Assembly (NCBI RefSeq): GCF_020921035.1
Contig: NC_063155.1
Span: 30,745,294-30,809,293, forward strand
Direction of reading: 5' to 3'
DNA from: Rhodamnia argentea
Taxonomy: Eukaryota > Streptophyta > Magnoliopsida > Myrtales > Myrtaceae
DNA: 64,000 nucleotides
Below the pieces are notes generated by a model that saw only the letters and a program-made list of their open reading frames with translations, made no database searches and was not told the origin of the DNA. Each line of letters starts with the position of its first letter. The first letter of the stretch is position 1. The position numbers and the translations under genes are program-made. This document shows, in pieces, positions 26,090 through 38,109 of the stretch.

Positions 26090-26593
26090 CACCGGGAACC
26101 GGCGATTACCGTACGGAGTCTACTCTCGCCGTCGAACGACGCTCGCAAGTTCCCGGCGAGCTTTCCCGCGATGCAGAGCCAGAAGAGCAATTTTCTCCAG
26201 CTTTCGACAGAAATCGAGAGAGAGAGAGACGGGATAAAAAAGTTGTGGGAGGAGGTGAGAGAAGAGAACAAGGTTTTTGTCGGATTAATGGTGGTGGTGG
26301 TGGCGGGAGGTGAGTAAATGTTCGCTACATCCGGCTCGACTGAATCCTGTCCAAACGTACCGTTAAATCGGGTGGGCCTCACATGATCTCCCTTTTATTG
26401 ACCGCTGAAACTGTGTTGAGCTCACATGAATCGGGTGCACCGAAGAATTTTCGTTAGGAGGCTGTTATAAAATCCACGTCAGCAACCGGAGGGCAAGAGG
26501 TCCCTACACGTGGCGACATACGGCGGGTTTACGAAACTTGTCCTTTTCTGGCAAGTGGTTTTCCCCAGTCGGTCCGTCGGCGAAAAAATTGTT
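26090..26593. other. 5'UTR and promoter of ACR gene
   Basis: A purine-rich GAGAGAGAGA tract near 26217, read as pyrimidine-rich on the transcribed minus strand, is typical of plant 5'UTRs. No further element is certain. Confidence 0.4.
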
Positions 26594-27242
26594 GGGAAAA
26601 TATATAATAAAAAAAAGGCTCAAAGTGTCTTCATTCTCTTAAACAAGAATATAAAATAAATATTATTTCAAATAAAAACATGAAATATCCTCATTATGTC
26701 AAAAAAGGGCTTGAAGTACATATTATTTCAAATAATGACCTGAAGTGATTATATTAATCTCAAAAAAGGCATGAGTTAATTTAATTAGGGGTATTTTAGT
26801 CATTTATTATTTTAACTTATTTTTTCATTTTTCTATTTTTTTAAGATTTTGAAAAAAAAATTAAGAAAAAAAGAAACACATAGGCGGGATAACCGACCTC
26901 TCACCTGTGGCCGCCGCCCCACCACCCCCGCCGAGGCGCTAGCGACCCCGACGGCCACAAGCGGGAAGTCAGTCCTCCCGTCTGTGTTTTTTTTTCCTTT
27001 TTTATTATTTTAATTTAATTTAACAAAAAAATTATATTAAATTTATAATTTTACAAAAATACCCTTGATTGACCGGTCAGCTTGCCGGCGAGATGAGGCC
27101 CTTATTTGAAACAACCATAATTACTTCATGTCTTTTTTTGAGACAATAATGACACTTCAAGCTTTTATTTGAAATAAAATCTACTTTAGACCTTTATTTG
27201 AAAAAAATAAGGACACTTGGGCCCTTTTTTTGAATTTTTCCC
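26594..27242. mobile_element. Mutator-like MITE, GC-rich core, 9-bp target duplication
   Basis: Ends are GGGAAAATATATAAT... on the left and the complement GGGAAAAATTC... on the right. Arms of about 190 bp share the words CAAAGTGTC/CAAGTGTC, TTATTTCAAATAA and CATGAAGT. They flank a GC-rich core (26885-26975). Immediately outside are AAAATTGTT (26585-26593) and AAAAATGTT (27243-27251), a 9-bp duplication with one mismatch, the length made by Mutator-type transposition. It has no coding capacity. Confidence 0.8.
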
Positions 27243-28470
27243 AAAAATGTTTATGCAAAAGTACATACTGTTCTTGACCAAAAAAAAAAAAAAAAGTGCA
27301 TCTTGTTCTTTGGGCAGAGACGGAAGGATTTAGCAATAATATTTTCTTGGAAAAATTAGAGAAAAATCATAAAATGGTTTCAGCATTTTTCTCAGCGATG
27401 GGGTGTCAAGAGGGGTTTAAGCGCCCAGCCAAATCTCACGGGGTGTCATAATATACCTTATCTTGAAATAGTTGATGTTTATTGAAATATAAACGAAAAT
27501 ATTAAATAAAAATATAACATCGAATCGTTTTTTTTTTTAATGTTTCAAATAAAAGTTTGAAATGACAAACTTAATTTCAAATTAGACTTCAAGCTCGTCG
27601 AGTTTTTCAACTAATCAAATCTTTTTCGGCTTTCCAGCATGTATGACTCACGGGACATTTTGCAAACAGTAGCGAGGAGCATATTCTTCCGAACTATTTT
27701 TCTTTTTCTTGTTATTTTTCATTTTCTCAAAATGTATATGGTGAGGTTTTATTCAAAATAGTAAAATTCACGGGATGGCAAGCGATCTTAAAAGTGAGAT
27801 AATGAGATTCGAAAGAATTTAAGTGACGAGTCATAGGTGCTATTTAAGCAGAAACCAACTTTATTATAGACTGTCCGTGAAGAGCAGGTCATTATGTATG
27901 GGCCATAGAGCAGAACAAAAATCGAACCTCAGCACCAAAAGCACACGACCGACAGTAACAGTTCACAATCATTGTTGCTTAGGACAAAAGATCCTCGTAC
28001 TTCCTGAATTTATTTTTCCCTTTCTTTGTACTGCTCCTACAAGGGTTACGAGAATTCTATCTGCCAAACTCTTTGTGGGAGTAAGTAACTACTAATCAAA
28101 CATCATACTAATGAAGCCGGAAACTTCCGATGGTAAAGCACCTTACTGATAATTGCTCGGCATGTGATTATGCACTGATAATCTAACATTTTTAACGAGA
28201 ATTAATTGAACATTTGAAAATTACGGTCAATATACATGAACAGGCTGGACCAATTCAACTGCAATTTAACGTCCCTATCGAATTCTCTCCAAAATTTACT
28301 ATTCTCGAAGGAGAAATTCTTATTTCAGTCTCCAGAAGTTTAATTTTGGGGAGAAAAATAATAACAGGTAAACGTAAAAGTCATGCAGACCACCCCCAGA
28401 ATTTCGATTAAAAAAAAAAAAGAGACCACCCCCAGAATGAGGCTGTCAGCGAGCCATGCGGAGCAACAGA
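27243..28470. other. Intergenic, nothing recognised
   Basis: AT-rich, with only short frames. The phrase ACCACCCCCAGAATTTCG / ACCACCCCCAGAATGAGG is repeated once around an A-run near 28390-28440. Confidence 0.4.
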
Positions 28471-28471
28471 A

Positions 28472-28507
28472 TGGGCTCGGCCTGTGAAAGCCCACATAGA
28501 AGGCCCA
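28472..28507. promoter_or_regulatory. Cluster of three site II (TGGGCC/T) motifs
   Basis: TGGGCT at 28472-28477, AGCCCA at 28489-28494 and GGCCCA at 28502-28507 lie 174-209 bp before the ATP synthase 6 kDa start codon. Site II elements, bound by TCP factors, are known to be enriched in promoters of plant nuclear genes for mitochondrial respiratory and ribosomal proteins, which fits the gene downstream. Confidence 0.6.
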
Positions 28508-28680
28508 TTTCAACCGGACCCATTCTCCCTGATCCAACGGCTAATAGCCAAGTAAATCCAACGGCTGCAGGGGGCCACAGTGTAGGGGTATTCTTATTCA
28601 GTTTCATCGAGTATAGGTTCATTCACAGAGCAAAGCTGCAGAGAGAGAGAGAGAGAGAGCACATCAACTAGAGGAGAGAG

Positions 28681-28962
28681 ATGAGGAAGTTCGATCCATG
28701 GCCGGTCTTCTTCAAGAGAGAATTTAACAGGACTTGGCCGTTCCTTGTCGGCTTCGCTGTGACCGGAGCTATCGTCACCAAGTTCTCTCTCGGCCTTACT
28801 GGTATCTTTTCTCCCCGATCTCCTCCAATTCTCTTGTTTCATACTTCTCCTCTGTCCTCATCAATTCGATGATGCTAACTCGATTTTTTCTTTTTCTTTT
28901 TGTGTCTTTTCGCAGAGGAAGACGCCAAGAAGTCGCCTTTTGTTCAGCAGCACAAGAGGTAA
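28681..28962 (+). CDS. Mitochondrial ATP synthase 6 kDa subunit
   Basis: Predicted 55-aa subunit of plant mitochondrial F1Fo ATP synthase, an accessory membrane component of the Fo part. Two exons, 28681-28801 and 28916-28962, join through a phase-1 GT-AG intron of 114 bp, ending at TAA 28960. The protein begins MRKFDPWPVFF, has one hydrophobic segment (residues about 19-36, WPFLVGFAVTGAIVTKF) and ends EEDAKKSPFVQQHKR, matching the Arabidopsis protein end to end as I recall it. There is no cleavable presequence, as expected for this family. The 5'UTR has a (GA)n tract near 28640-28660. It is transcribed toward UXS. Confidence 0.93.
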
Positions 28963-31392
28963 CAGTCGATCTCGACAACCCTAATCACGATTACTGGATT
29001 TTGGGTTTTTTTGTGTGCTTTCGACTCCATTGGGATGTAATCTTAGCTAAAACATGCTTAATTATTGCGTTGCTTACTATGATTGGCTCTGCCGTTGGTG
29101 TCCATGATATAAGTCATGTCATACCTTGATTTTGGGGTTGGCATTGCTTCTTGAATAAATCGAAATGCAAGGAAGAAGTTCTTATGATCTGCAAGATATG
29201 AAATGTATGGAAATGCTTGGTATGTTAATGTCGGTGCATTTACCATTATCAAGAGATGTTATCATATCGTTTGGGCCAAGAAAGGGGGAAAAAGAAAGAA
29301 AAGGTTAAACCTAAAGTAATCGCAATTGGTTGTCTGCTGTTGTTAGGTTTAAGTAAATTGCTTTCCGCAGTAAGACGTGAGATTCTCATTATGGAACTTG
29401 CTGATTGATCTTGAGACGAGCCAAAAAAATGTAGTTTGACTAGGATAACTTGATGATGTACACATAACGGGTCTCATTTGTGTTCCTATTGATAGCAAAA
29501 AAACTGTGTTTGAGGTTTTTGGCTTCCACATTGGCATCTCGTGTTGTGCCATTCTCTTTTACAATGTTAGCAGGTCTCAATAAATCCTCCAAATTGGGTG
29601 AAGGTTGGGTTGTATCCTTAAGCATTTTCTACTGTGGCTCCTTCCTTCACATCATGACCCTTGCTGGTGGCTGATTATCAGATGTGTCAGCAGTGCAAAC
29701 AATTTTTTTGCAATTTTGTTGGTCTATTTTGATAGGGATGACATTAACCTGCTCACTTTCAGTATGATATGACGATCATCTCTCTGAATTACATACCTGA
29801 ATGGCGCCAATGCATTATCACGAGAACATTCACAATTAACTACTTGAAAATCGAATTTACATGACCTGTCTATCTCAGTGATGATTCATGAGAAGTTACG
29901 AAATATAATCTCTTATGGGCTGACTTCTATATGAGGACTTCATTTATCTTACAAAACCTGCCAAGAATTAGATTTCCGAAATGAGTCAGTAGTTATTTAG
30001 AATATAATCTGAGACTTCTTATGACCTTATAAGGATTGGGGATGACATCACTACTTTTGATCTTCAAGTAAGAATAGTGAGTGCCATGCCTAGATTGTGA
30101 TGCATGCAAGAGGTCATTTTGTATATCCCATAATCTTTGATTAAGGGAGTAATTTTTGTTGCTCATTAATTGCTCATATCAATGTTACCGATTGGGTGGC
30201 CATAGTGGATGCTTAAGCTGTGAAATACTTCTAAAAAGATATGGCATTGGCTCTGTTTTCAGCTTTATATCTGACCACGGAGCTATTTGCGATAAGGGCT
30301 GCTAGTTACATGGTTCTATTGCTGGTCATGACCTGAATCACTGCTTATTTGTCATGAAAAATGTGCGTCATGGTGGTGTGGTTGTGCCATGACTGTTTTG
30401 TTTGTCTCGCATAATAATATTAAGTTTATGCATTCCGGAAAATGACATGGAAATAGAAGATTGACATTGCAACGGCATTACACTTCTTCCTGTTGTTTCC
30501 TTATAATGATTGTTTGTTAATTTTGCATTTATGGTATTGATCAAATGCCCACATCCTTGTTCCTTTGAGAGGGTAATATGGATGCTGCTTATGCTTTGTA
30601 GGTGAATTCTTGGATGGTAATCACGTTGCCCACTTTTCACCTGCGCATTATGGGAGGAGAGATTTGCTTCCTTTGTTTGAATTGATGAAATAACAGGAGA
30701 AAGATGTTGGGATTCTCTGTGTTTTTGCTTCTTGTGGATTTTGTGAGTTGCATATACTTTTGAGTGAAGCAATCAAGCATCAAATTTTCGTTGAATGTGC
30801 CCCTGTTTTGGGAGTTCTTTTGTCTTATAAACCCTGGAGGATTTGGTTGAGTCCAGACCACTTTGAAGTTCTTATAAGGGTTCTAGGACTTTAAAACAGG
30901 AAATTAGAGACTTTAATTTGCCAATAAGAAACACCAATTTCCCTTCTAGTTGCTAATTTTACTGATAGGAAAACTGGGGAGAAGGAACAAGTCCATAGTA
31001 TAACGATCTTCATGTTAACTTGGTAAAAACAATTCTTGCTGCGCTGACGAAGGTCAGACAGTTTACTCGCTCAAGGAGTGGAAGAATGATTTACAAAGCG
31101 ATTGCAGCAAAAATTGTGAATGGAGGTCGCTATTGAAGTTGATTCCACGGGTGAGCTCTTCGGGTGATTTTTTATGGACTATTAGGAACCCCCCACGAGT
31201 GATGAGGAAAGGATGAAACTGATAAGTGAATAGGAATCATGAATTGTGACTAACTTCTTTTTCGAATAGGCCTAGGCCATATGGTAAGCTAATGCTATTG
31301 TCCGTCCAGGATGGCATCATCATTAGCAAGTCATCTGTGGCAAGAAAGTCCGTGATGAGCCAATTCTAAGCGCTGGTTGCTCATGAAGGCCT
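28963..31392. other. 3' flank of ATP synthase gene, no gene called
   Basis: About 2.4 kb with only short frames; the longest (134 codons, minus, 30368-30772) lacks any domain. The first part is probably 3'UTR. A spliced 3'UTR or a non-coding transcript could hide here, but nothing shows it directly. Confidence 0.4.
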
Positions 31393-31740
31393 ATACTTGA
31401 GAAATTGACACAAATATTCCCTTAATTTTGGCTTCATATGCAATATGGTCCTTGAATATTTAATTTGTTCAATGTAGACCTTGAAGTTTAGTTCAATGTG
31501 CAATACCGTCCCTAAAATTTTGATTTGTTTAATATGGTCCAGGAACTTTTGATACGTATTTGATCTAGTTCCTAAACTACATTAATGAAAGTACAACATT
31601 GTATATTTTCACATAGTCCGGGAACTCAATTGGACCGGTGCAAAAAAAGTCTAGGGCTCAGGTTGAATAAATTATAAGTTTGGGGATGACATTATATATT
31701 GAGTTAAAGTTCAGAAATCATATTAAACAAATTAAAAGTT
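31393..31740. repeat. Probable inverted-repeat element fragment
   Basis: Iterated words such as CAATATGGTCC, TAATTTGTTCAATGTAGACC and GTTTAATATGGTCC on the left, and their rough complements (ATATTAAACAAATTAAAAG, GAATAAATTATAAG) on the right, match the build of the other iterated inverted-repeat elements in this window. Boundaries are approximate. Confidence 0.5.
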
Positions 31741-31744
31741 TAGA

Positions 31745-31920
31745 GCGCACATGGCAACACTTATGTAATAGGATTTCTGTTCTAGAAGTATTTCTGGATA
31801 TGGAGTAGAAATTCGTTTGGTAGCGCAATCTTTTGAACAGAAATATGCAGTATTTTTTTTATTTATTTCTGGAGTATTTTTTTTCTATTTCTACCTCTGA
31901 GCGGAAGTGTTGCCATGCGC
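31745..31920. mobile_element. Small MITE with GCGC(AC)ATGGCAACACTT ends
   Basis: The left end GCGCACATGGCAACACTT is matched by the complement of the right end (GCGCATGGCAACACTT), which lacks two bases. Inside, both arms carry TTTCTGG/CCAGAAAT and TAGAAAT words. It is 176 bp with no coding capacity and has hAT-like small-element style, but I could not fix a target duplication. Confidence 0.6.
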
Positions 31921-32605
31921 ATCCTTTATGTGTGACATTGCATATTGAGTCGTCACCCCGTCAATGGGGATGTGCAGTGTCCATGAGCCTGCTAAAGATG
32001 AAATCGGTACCATAAGACAACAGGATTTACAGGCTTAATTATTCAGTCTTTATTCGGAGACTTATTTCATGTCCTTGAACCGTCATTTCCGAATGCACTA
32101 CCAAGTGAATGGAGGCATCGTGGTCACTAGCCATTCTTGTATACCGGTCCCAGGCAAAAATACCATAACCTTTCTGAGGTTAATCGCAACTGATCTACTT
32201 AAAGCCAACCTATGAAATAATCTAGGCGTGCAGCATAACTTTACAAATCATGTACAATTAGCACAGACGTTAGAGCAAAGCCGAAGGCACCAATGTAGTA
32301 GCGGTGTTTTTGAACAACAGTCCTATGGCGTTTAACGCTGAATATCATAATTGTTGCACTTGTCATCCAGAAAAAAAGACAAAAATTATATTGCACTTTC
32401 TCGGTTCAGGTAATCAAAACGAAGAAAAAGTATAAAAATGTCAAGATAGAAACAAGAGACAACACCCACTTATTTGTCTATAACAGGAAGACAGCTTCAG
32501 GAAAGCAGAAAATAAGCATATCAAATTGGAATCACGCCACCACCTCAATGCAAAAACTCAGGCAGGAACAACTCCTGCTCATCGATAACTTTCTTCAGCA
32601 ACAAA
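31921..32605. other. Intergenic and UXS 3'UTR
   Basis: The part nearest 32605 is likely the UXS 3'UTR. Nothing else is recognised. Confidence 0.4.
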
Positions 32606-35600
32606 TCAAATCTTTTTGGCAATGCCAAGCCTGGTTCGGAAGTCATTCTCCATTAGAGGAAGGCCATCTCGCAACTTGACCTTCGGTTCCCACCCCAGCA
32701 GTTCCTTGGCCTTTGTGATGTCTGGTTTTCTCTGCCGTGGATCATCGGGTGTGTTCTCCACCATCTTTATCTCCACCTCAGGGTTAATGAGCTGCAACAG
32801 ATAATAAAAACAAGTCAATGACTGACAGTAGCTGCAACAGCTCAAGAACACGCCCAGAAACTTTAAGCTAAAAGCATTTTCATCACTATCAAGCAGGTAG
32901 CATCTTAAAGTCATTACATTCAAGACCACAAGAAAAAGCACTTAGTGTCTCATTGACCAAGCAGGCATTGCAACATTCGGTATATGCTCCAACTCACAGC
33001 TACAGGTGCCCTATTTGCAATTTTCCTAAGATATTTTGCATCCATTAACAAGAATATCTTCCTAACAGAGCAGAAAAGCTTAAAAGAAGTTATCCAGTAT
33101 CAAGAGGTCACCTCTTTCACTGTTTTGGCAAGTTCCAGCACAGTGAATTCCCCTGAAAGAGAATAATAAATAAGCATCGAGGTCAGTAACTTTCTGTTTG
33201 ATTGATGAAAATGCAAATGCAGGTTCATGAGAACCCATTTGATTGGTATTGAACGGTAAAAGTTCCGTTCTTAACCTGGGTTCCCAACATTGATAGGTCC
33301 AGTATTGTCTCCTTCCATGAGCCTAATGAGCCCATCAACCTTCAGCATTCAAACATATGGTCAGATTGGTATTCAATGGGGGAATACCTAATGTTGCAAT
33401 AAAACGATCATATGTAGGGATGCATATAACTTACCAAATCGGAGACATAACAGAAACTGCGGGTCTGTGTTCCAGGCATCTGAACTGTCAATGGTTCACC
33501 ACTGCAAGTAAAGATATGAAATGAAATTTATATCTACACTGAGGTGGCCTGAACAACCAATATCAGCTTTGATGACTTTAAGGTGAATTCCCCCTATGTG
33601 ATATCCTAACTAGTACCAGTCTAACTAAGAGTCATCTGCTAGGCCAGCTTCGTACATTTAGATGAGCAAAAAACCGCCGAAGTACACTACATTGGCATGA
33701 TGATATGGTCAATTTGCAATATTCATGTTCAATGGTAAATTCATCCCTAAGGTCAATATTCAGTTTCTAGGCAGCAAGTAGAACTGAAGTGTTGAGGACT
33801 TACCGAAGTGCTTGAGCAATGAAATTGCTAACAACGCGTCCATCGTCGATATTCATTCGTGGTCCATATGTGTTAAATATTCTAGCAATGCGGATCTCTA
33901 AATAAAAGGTAAAAATTAGTCACGTTCAACAACTACAATAGAAAACCCTTACCAAAAAAAAAACAACTACAATAGAAAACTTTATATAGGTAAGTGAGCA
34001 TTTACCAATGCCGTGCTGTCTGTGATAGTCAAACATCAAAGTTTCAGCAACACGTTTTCCCTCGTCATAACAGCTCCTAACTCCTGCAACACAAAATGAC
34101 ATCCTTACTGAGGTTAAATTTTATCAGATTTGTTAGGGCATAGCCGTAAAATTCTACTATAGATAATTCTCACTCTTTGACTTGTCTCCAGCGCATGACA
34201 CGAATAAACAGCAGTCGAGCATTATACTTAGCATGAACAGTCAATATGTCTCATATACTTTGTGCAATCATTTCCTTCCTTTTGTACAAGTGCATGCATA
34301 TTACAAAGGGTGGTAAATAATTCAATACCTCACACTGGTTAAAAGGAGGCAGATAGCAACACTTATTGACTTTGTGTGGATTTGAAAAAGTCTATGCCGA
34401 CTCCTATAAATTTTTATAGAATGTGCAAGAGAAATTAGGGGCATTGATGAAATTAACTAAGGAATGCCTGGACAAACAAAGCATGCAGCCTTTCTTGTTT
34501 TTCTCCCCATGTAAAGGAGTGAGTTAGCACACAGCCCACAGAGATATGGTTAATCAAGGCAGATGAACAGAACCTCGGGAGTTACAAACTGCAAATTAAG
34601 GTAACTAACCAATTGGGTTGACATTGCCCCAGTAACTCTCAGGCTGGGGGTGTACAAGAGGATCACCATACACCTCTGATGTTGAAGTAAGTAAAATCCT
34701 GTTTATGCACAGTCAAATTTTAGTAATTACACTGAAGTTTACAGTTACAAGGCTGAATAAACTAACCTTGCTCCCACTCGTTTGGCAAGTCCTAGCATGT
34801 TCAGTGTGCCAATCACATTAGTCTTGATTGTCTGCCAATTTATACCCTTAAATCTTAGAAATAGCTCAAATCGCATAACTATGTTATGCCAACACGAGGA
34901 AGAAATCCCATGTATTACATGTCATATCATTCAATATTCCGTATCATTAACAAGCGATGACTGAAAATACTATATTTTAGGTATCGAATGAGCGATTTTT
35001 TGATAGAGAATGCTTCCAATCAAAAGATAATTAGAATATATATGTGTTAAAGGGTTTATTGTTCAAACATCTATCAACTCATAAACAGGCATTCTGTTGA
35101 AAAATGCAACAAAGAACGATATTGCCAAACAATGTAGCCAGAGCAAGGAAACTCGGAATACAATGCAAGACGTGCACCAAATAAGATGATAGTCACAAAG
35201 GATAGTAGATCTCCTCTTGGCGACCAGAAATTGAAGAACAAAGACGACAACATGCAGCGGTAAATAGATATTGTAATGAATATGCAAGACCTGCAATAGA
35301 TTGACCGATGAATTGCTTGATTTCGAATGGAAAATTGAGAGATTTGGTGCGCAGCTTGATGAACTAATGCATTCCAAGTAAAGGCCCTTATACTAGTTAT
35401 GTTGCCAAACTGAATCAAGAGTACATCCCAAAAGTAATCACCTTGACAGGATTGTACTTATAAAAGATTGGAGAAGCAGGGCATGCAAGATGATATATTT
35501 GGTCGACTTCTACCAACAATGGCTCTGTGACATCTGTAGATAGAGAAACAGTAGGTTTGATTCACAAGACAATCACGCACGCACACAGAGAATTGAAGAT

Positions 35601-36557
35601 CATGAAATCTACAAATCAAAAGTACCGTGTCGAATAAGTTCGAATCTTGGATGTCCGATCCATTTGCTGAGATTGTCCTTTGACCCAGTGAAGTAATTAT
35701 CTGCCACAATTACCTGATATACAAAACTAATGAGGTTAAGAAAACATGAATTTTAAGGCTAGAAAGTTAAACGGGCCAGTGCCTGGTGTGAGTCCTAAGT
35801 AAACTCTTTCGATAGGAAGTGACAAAAAACTAGGGAAGGCACCCACCTCATTCTTCTCATTCTCCATTAGCCTGTCCACTAAGTGAGAGCCTATGAACCC
35901 AGCCCCTCCAGTGACCAGGATTCTCATGTTGGACTGCCATAATCAACAATAGCAAATTTTTTTAGAACAAGAAGAGTAGAGAGATGGTGAACTTATAGTG
36001 ACCATGCTCTTCACAATCGATGAAATACGGCTACTGAGAAATGATGCTAGATATGAATTGGTTCCATACAAAACAGGGAAGAACAATTCCTTGTCAAAGA
36101 GAAAAAAAAAAATCAACACAACAGTAGAGGGACTAATCTTGGCTCTACATAAAACAGAAACAGGGGAGCACATCTGTGTCCTTAGATGAAAGAAAATAAA
36201 AAGTAAAGCAAGAAAACCATAGTTGCGAGTGGGGATGGGACTGAGAATCAAGGATGATTGTAGAGCAGGAACAAGAATGAGATATCCAAGTAGATAAATG
36301 AGACATTTGAATCAACTAAGTCAGATCTATCACTCACAGATTCAACGGGATGAATTGCATAAACTCAAAAGCATGTTATGTTGACTTTCGTCAATATCTA
36401 AAGAATTAGCTGTTATAAACCCCAGATAATCATATGATAAGAAAGCGAACGGAGAAAAGCCTCCTACCTGAAAAAATTTGGAATTGCGCAAAGGTGAAGG
36501 GCTTGGAGGTGGTTTTGTTGTTGTCTGGTGCTCCCCGTTGGACACATTCTTAGCCAT
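32606..36557 (-). CDS. UXS: UDP-glucuronic acid decarboxylase (UDP-xylose synthase), cytosolic type
   Basis: Predicted 346-aa short-chain dehydrogenase-like enzyme converting UDP-glucuronate to UDP-xylose (NAD-dependent), feeding xylan and xyloglucan synthesis. Twelve exons join in frame: 36557-36468, 35933-35847, 35713-35626, 35533-35442, 34831-34767, 34698-34610, 34083-34006, 33897-33804, 33501-33435, 33339-33276, 33152-33112 and 32791-32606. The NAD-binding loop GxxGxxG is at residues 39-45 (TGGAGFIGS), the catalytic TSTSEVYG follows, and Tyr176/Lys180 form the YxxxK pair (YDEGK). The conserved [18 protein letters not shown] and DPRQRKPDI tracts are present. There is no membrane anchor before the Rossmann fold, only a short Pro/Ser/Thr-rich leader, so it is of the cytosolic UXS3/5/6 type rather than the Golgi UXS1/2/4 type. 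A 5'UTR intron is likely, with its donor near 37317 and its acceptor just before the ATG. Confidence 0.96.
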
Positions 36558-37530
36558 TGTGTCCCTAGTTAGATCCTCGACGCTTTAGGAATCTACGAGA
36601 TTTTAACAGAGAAAGCCCACGCGTAAGCGCCAGTGTCAAATACTTTTCAGCTAAAATCATGTCAAGGCTAGATCCTGCTCCATCGAATATCAGTCGAAAT
36701 CTCTTGCGTGCACTTACAATGCGAACATTCAGTTTTCCCTGATAACACATGAATGGCTTATCTATCTACGACAAATCACAAGTTCTAGGAAGAGTTTTGA
36801 AGCTCTCCGCCCTACTCAGCCTCAGATCACATGCCAAATGTGGCTCCAGTCAAAATGCAAGAGGAGCCAACGTCCCACATCAAACAGAGCAGCCGGTGAT
36901 TCGGAGCCAATTAAGCTTACGAAGAAAGAGGACTGGCAAAATCGAAGCAAGAAGAGACAAGGCATAGCGCACCTTATAGATCAAACACCGAGAACAGAGA
37001 GACTCGCGAGGCGATTTCTTAAACCTCACTCGATCCACGAACCTCAGACATCGGTCACTCGGTATATATAGCTTGCAAGGAATAATTGCAGGAATCGAAA
37101 CTTCTACTACCAGACTAACCAATTAAAAAGACAAAAAAGGAAGAGGGAGTATAATCAAATGATAGGAGACTTCGCGATCAAGCAAAAGTTCGAAGCGTCC
37201 GCGACAGCTCCATCGCACCAACAACTGAAGCAACCGATCTCACCAAACGAACAGATACGACATTCCCATCACGAAATCGTTAGCGCTGCAATTTGAAAAA
37301 ACCTGGGAACGATCGATTACCTCCAGCTAATCTCCAGATTCGACGCGATCCTCGGGTTGCGGTTCGGCGATTCGCGAGGTTCGGAAAAGCCAGTGTCAGC
37401 GTGAATGCGCCCCGCAAGAGAATCTATCTGTCGAGGGGGAAGAGGTCTGGAGGAGAAGCGCATATGCATCGGAATCAACTACTCCTGAGCTTGTGGGGGG
37501 GGGGGGGGGGGGAGTGAGGAGAAGCTTCTT
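36558..37530 (-). promoter_or_regulatory. UXS 5'UTR, probable leader intron and promoter side
   Basis: On the transcribed strand, CTCCAGCTGGAGGTAATCG near 37330-37312 looks like a leader exon ending at GGAG|GTAATC. TAACTAG|GGACACAATGG just before the start codon at 36557 looks like its acceptor, which would give a leader intron of about 750 bp. Short frames inside are chance. This is inference from splice consensus only. Confidence 0.4.
37495..37512. repeat. G18 homopolymer
   Basis: Eighteen consecutive G on the + strand (C on the UXS strand), in the putative UXS 5' leader/promoter. Length may be unstable or a sequencing artefact. Confidence 0.9.
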
Positions 37531-37999
37531 CTTCTTCCACTCGTTAAAAATTGAAAAATTGAAAATTTTATTGTTTAAAAGAAAAATAAAAAGAAAAAGG
37601 AAAAATACGAATTGAGATGCTGCTGCAGTTGCATGGGGATTCGTCTCGTCTCTCCCTTGGTGTCGCCATCGGTCGCGCGAAGACGTGGGGACGGGACGGG
37701 ACGGTCTGTGTGTGAGGGGCGGGGCCCACTTGCCGTTTTGACTACGATGCGAGGGGGACGGACGGCGGACCTTTTTCCCTGTTTTCTCTGGGGGGACGAA
37801 ACGTCCTGTTTTTATTTTGTTTTATTCGATGTATTCGCTCCAGAAAAAGGATCTATACAAATTGCAGAATTCCAACGCAACTTTTTATAAGTCATTGGGC
37901 CTTGTTGGGCCCTTGGGCCGCTGCGCGTCTCGATTTGAAGCTACGGAATCACTCACAAATTAAATTAAATTAAATTTGCAAGGGGTAGCTAACAACGTT
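37531..37999. other. Intergenic between UXS promoter and tRNA-His
   Basis: AT-rich then GC-rich DNA (about 37610-37790) with no supported gene. GGGCCCTTGGGCC-type words near 37890-37920 may be TCP-binding site II motifs, but the target gene is unclear. Confidence 0.35.
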
Positions 38000-38070
38000 G
38001 TGGCTGTAGTTTAGTGGTGAGAATTCCACGTTGTGGCCGTGGAGACCTGGGCTCGAATCCCAGCAGCCAC
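38000..38070 (+). tRNA. tRNA-His (GUG)
   Basis: The sequence folds as a cloverleaf with acceptor GTGGCTG/CAGCCAC, anticodon stem CCACG/CGTGG enclosing the loop TTGTGGC (anticodon GTG), and T-arm TGGG-CTCGAAT-CCCA. There is no intron and no encoded CCA; the extra 5' G typical of tRNA-His is added after transcription. A TTTCTCCCTTTTTC terminator-like T run follows directly. Confidence 0.95.
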
Positions 38071-38109
38071 ATTTCTCCCTTTTTCTTTGTGCCACTTTCA
38101 GGTATTTGT

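Noticed and set aside
36860..36875. GTCCCACATC, resembling the upstream element of plant U-snRNA genes
   Set aside because: No snRNA sequence or correctly spaced TATA follows. A similar TCCCACATCT at about 38988 inside the foldback element is likewise alone.
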